From an uncultured Peptococcaceae bacterium (GTDB taxonomy: Bacteria > Bacillota > Peptococcia > Peptococcales > Peptococcaceae), in NCBI GenBank assembly GCA_902462325.1, contig CABQBF010000130.1, forward strand, positions 1-7,741: a stretch of DNA of 7,741 nt. The letters are read 5' to 3'. The notes under the pieces are model-generated. The model did no database searches, was not told the DNA's origin, and saw only the letters and a program-made list of their open reading frames with translations. Position 1 is the stretch's first letter; every line of letters starts with the position of its first letter. Below, piece after piece: positions 6,363-7,741 of the stretch. The translations under genes and the position numbers were made by a program.

Positions 6363-6391
6363 TTGACAGCAGCAGTTTTTTCCGCTAAAGT
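6363..6391 (+). promoter_or_regulatory. Promoter of the thiamin thiazole operon
   Basis: A perfect TTGACA at 6363-6368 and TAAAGT at 6386-6391 (4 of 6 matches to TATAAT) are separated by 17 bp. Transcription would begin near 6398 and give a leader of about 150 nt before thiS, containing the riboswitch-like terminator at 6462-6515. The -35 starts only 15 bases after the MFS stop. Confidence 0.65.
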
Positions 6392-6461
6392 AAAAACAGT
6401 CATAATTTGCTAGCAATGATAAAAGCAGAGTGGCTGACAAATAGAGATGTTTGTAAAGAGT

Positions 6462-6515
6462 AGGACATAAAATGGGGAGCACCACCCGGGGTGTTTTCTT
6501 TTTTATGTCCTTTTT
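6462..6515 (+). promoter_or_regulatory. Terminator-embedded thiS-motif (HMP-PP) riboswitch, candidate
   Basis: Outer arms AGGACATAAAA (6462-6472) and TTTTATGTCCT (6501-6511) pair over 11 bp and run into TTTTT (6511-6515), a proper intrinsic terminator. Instead of a plain loop, the hairpin holds 28 bases rich in G and C (GGGGAGCACC then ACCCGGGGTG, then TTTTC). An inner stem CACC/GGTG (6480-6483 with 6490-6493) and asymmetric unpaired purines on the 5' side are visible. This fits the thiS-motif RNA, reported to sense HMP-PP (the pyrimidine half of thiamin) with an aptamer built into the terminator of thiS leaders, so that ligand favours termination. It lies 35 bases before thiS. The hallmark CTGAGA of a TPP riboswitch is absent. 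The structure and position are seen; the class is recognised from memory. Confidence 0.72.
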
Positions 6516-6550
6516 GTGTTGGTTGAATTTCATAGGAAGGAGACAAAACG

Positions 6551-6745
6551 GTGAAAATCAATGGAACTGAAGTTGTACTTGCTGTTGGAACCAGTTTGTT
6601 GACCTATTTGCGACAACAGGATTATCAACTGTCTCGCATTGCAGTGGAATACAATGGAGAAATTTTAAAGCGGGAACAGTATGAGTCGGTGATTTTGCAG
6701 CCTGAGGATTGTTTGGAAATTGTCAGCTTTGTAGGTGGTGGCTGA
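6551..6745 (+). CDS. thiS: Sulfur carrier protein ThiS
   Basis: A 64-residue protein, the usual ThiS length, starting with GTG at 6551 behind AGGAAGGAG with 8-base spacing. It has the ubiquitin-like pattern MKINGTEV, then NGEIL, then PEDCLEIVSFVGGG, and ends in the Gly-Gly tail required for function. ThiF adenylates that tail; it is then converted to a thiocarboxylate that gives the sulfur of the thiazole ring made by ThiG. It acts in the cytoplasm. It is first in an operon with thiF (1-base gap) and thiG, under the riboswitch-like leader. Confidence 0.92.
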   Translation: MKINGTEVVLAVGTSLLTYLRQQDYQLSRIAVEYNGEILKREQYESVILQPEDCLEIVSFVGGG

Positions 6746-6746
6746 A

Positions 6747-7541
6747 ATGGAAATTATTTTGAATGGAAAATCAGTGCAGACTGCTTACAGATCTCTGCGA
6801 CAGTTTATAACGCCGGACGAGCAGATGGTTGTAATCTACAATGGGTTTCAAACAGAAGCGGATTTGCCTTTGCAAGAGGGAGATAGTATTGTGTTGATTC
6901 CCAAAGGCAGGATGGTCGATGAAACGCAGCTGGAGGCTATGCTGACAGCACGGCATACGCCACAGGTACACAACTTAGTGAAGCAAGGGGCGGTGGCTAT
7001 TGCCGGACTGGGTGGGCTTGGCTCTAATATTGCGGTGATGCTGGCTCAACTGGGCGTGGGAAAATTGTTATTGGTGGATTTTGATACCGTGGAGCCCAGT
7101 AACCTGAATCGGCAGCATTATACGCTGCGTCATCTTGGTTTGCCTAAAACAGAGGCTTTGGCGGGGCAGATCGGTGAAATAAATCCCTTTGTGCAGGTGT
7201 ATGCTAAGCAAATTAAAATTACCTCAGAAAATGCGGCGGCTATCTTTCAGGGCTGGCCGTTGATCTGCGAGGCGCTGGACAATCCGTCGGCAAAGGCGAT
7301 GCTGATCAATGCTCTGCTGCCCGATGAAGAAAAAACTATTGTGGCAGCTTCCGGCATGGCAGGCTATGATAGTGCCAATACCATCCAAACTACGCGTAGC
7401 ATGAGACGGCTTTATGTATGTGGAGACGGCAGCAGCGAGGCGATGCCGGGCAACGGCTTAATGGCGCCGCGGGTGCAGATTTGCGCTGGTCATCAGGCCA
7501 ACATGATTCTGCGTCTGCTGTTAGGTTTGACAGAGCCTTAA
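6747..7541 (+). CDS. thiF: ThiS adenylyltransferase ThiF with an N-terminal ThiS-like domain
   Basis: A 264-residue protein of the E1-like superfamily. The ATG at 6747 is preferred over a GTG at 6735, which would overlap thiS; GGTGG at 6734-6739 can serve as ribosome binding site. Residues 1-57 are a second ubiquitin-like domain (MEIILNGKSV, IYNGFQTEADLPLQEGDSIVLIPKG) with no Gly-Gly end, so it is not a sulfur carrier; this fits the ThiS-like domain PF14453 of family-2 ThiF. Residues about 80-262 are the adenylating domain: GLGGLG (87-92) for ATP, DFD (111-113), SNLNRQHY with Arg122, Lys134 in LPKTEA, and Asp178. It lacks the CxxC zinc pairs of E. coli ThiF (Cys only at 174, 225, 246), as expected for family 2. 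It uses ATP to form ThiS-AMP. The gene is 47 bases from thiG. Confidence 0.9.
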   Translation: MEIILNGKSVQTAYRSLRQFITPDEQMVVIYNGFQTEADLPLQEGDSIVLIPKGRMVDETQLEAMLTARHTPQVHNLVKQGAVAIAGLGGLGSNIAVMLAQLGVGKLLLVDFDTVEPSNLNRQHYTLRHLGLPKTEALAGQIGEINPFVQVYAKQIKITSENAAAIFQGWPLICEALDNPSAKAMLINALLPDEEKTIVAASGMAGYDSANTIQTTRSMRRLYVCGDGSSEAMPGNGLMAPRVQICAGHQANMILRLLLGLTEP

Positions 7542-7588
7542 GCAAGACATATAAAAAGTTTATGATGAAGTGAAAAGAGGTTGTTGTT

Positions 7589-7741
7589 GTGATACAAAAT
7601 GATGAAAAAGACCAGTTGCGATTAGGCGGGCATGTTTTTGATTCCCGTTTTATTTTAGGCTCCGGTAAATTTTCGCTGGATCTGGTGCGAGCTGTGGCAG
7701 AGCAGGGCGGCGCGCAGATCGTTACATTGGCGCTGCGCCGG
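7589..7741 (+). CDS. thiG: Thiazole synthase ThiG, 5' part only
   Basis: A GTG at 7589 follows AGAGG (7576-7580) with 8-base spacing, and the frame stays open for 51 codons to the window edge. ThiG landmarks are visible: LRLGGHVFDSRFILGSGKFS and GGAQIVTLALRR. ThiG is a TIM-barrel enzyme of about 255 residues that condenses DXP, the ThiS thiocarboxylate and dehydroglycine into thiazole phosphate, via a Schiff-base lysine that lies beyond this window. No in-frame ATG is nearby; two ATGs at 7599 and 7602 are in another frame. A thiH or thiO partner would be expected downstream. Confidence 0.92.
   Translation, partial: MIQNDEKDQLRLGGHVFDSRFILGSGKFSLDLVRAVAEQGGAQIVTLALRR

Noticed and set aside
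6162..6533. Minus-strand open frame of 123 codons over the MFS 3' end and thi leader
   Set aside because: It is antisense to the transporter and to the riboswitch-like terminator; its Cys/Asn/Lys-rich composition looks like a shadow frame.
6398..6550. TPP riboswitch in the thi leader
   Set aside because: The expected CTGAGA and ACCTGATC-like blocks are absent and the leader is short; only the terminator-embedded element is seen.
1..7741. CRISPR array, transposon ends, prophage or attachment sites
   Set aside because: No regularly spaced repeats, no transposase or integrase frames and no long terminal inverted repeats could be found by eye.

Overview
The window looks like chromosomal DNA of a low- to mid-GC member of the Bacillota, probably an anaerobic Clostridia or Negativicutes lineage. 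This rests on AGGAGG-type ribosome binding sites, GTG starts, strong sigma-A type promoters, hairpin-plus-T-run terminators, a copper-amine-oxidase-N (stalk) domain protein, a membrane-anchored XRE regulator and a family-2 type ThiF. Genus cannot be told by eye. All genes lie on the + strand.

Layout. (1) 52-1413: secreted protein with two stalk-type repeats, closed by a terminator at 1436-1474. (2) 1548-2434: membrane-anchored alpha/beta hydrolase, intact in sequence logic but broken by one missing base near 2036. (3) 2595-3353: XRE-type HTH fused to a four-helix membrane domain. (4) 3591-4577: uncharacterised 328-residue protein behind a near-consensus promoter. (5) 4578-4932: AT-rich noncoding stretch with an extended -10 promoter, a foldable region, a perfect 14-bp tandem repeat, a strong terminator, and then the marR promoter. 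It may encode a small RNA of about 145 nt. (6) 4933-5367 marR-type regulator followed by an MFS efflux-type gene (5446-6348) that lacks roughly the middle quarter of the protein. (7) 6363 to the window end: thiamin thiazole operon thiS-thiF-thiG (thiG cut by the window edge), preceded by a promoter and a terminator-shaped leader that fits the thiS-motif (HMP-PP) riboswitch.

How it works together. The thi operon is the one clear pathway: ThiF adenylates the C-terminal Gly-Gly of ThiS, the carrier is then loaded with sulfur, and ThiG builds the thiazole ring. The leader probably reads the pyrimidine precursor HMP-PP and so matches thiazole supply to the other half of thiamin. The marR-MFS pair looks like a repressor and its drug-efflux target, but the pump is probably dead.

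The points most worth a second look are the riboswitch candidate, the two broken genes (real decay or assembly error), the possible small RNA at 4713-4856, and the uncharacterised 3591-4577 gene. I see no CRISPR array, tRNA, rRNA, insertion sequence or clear phage gene.
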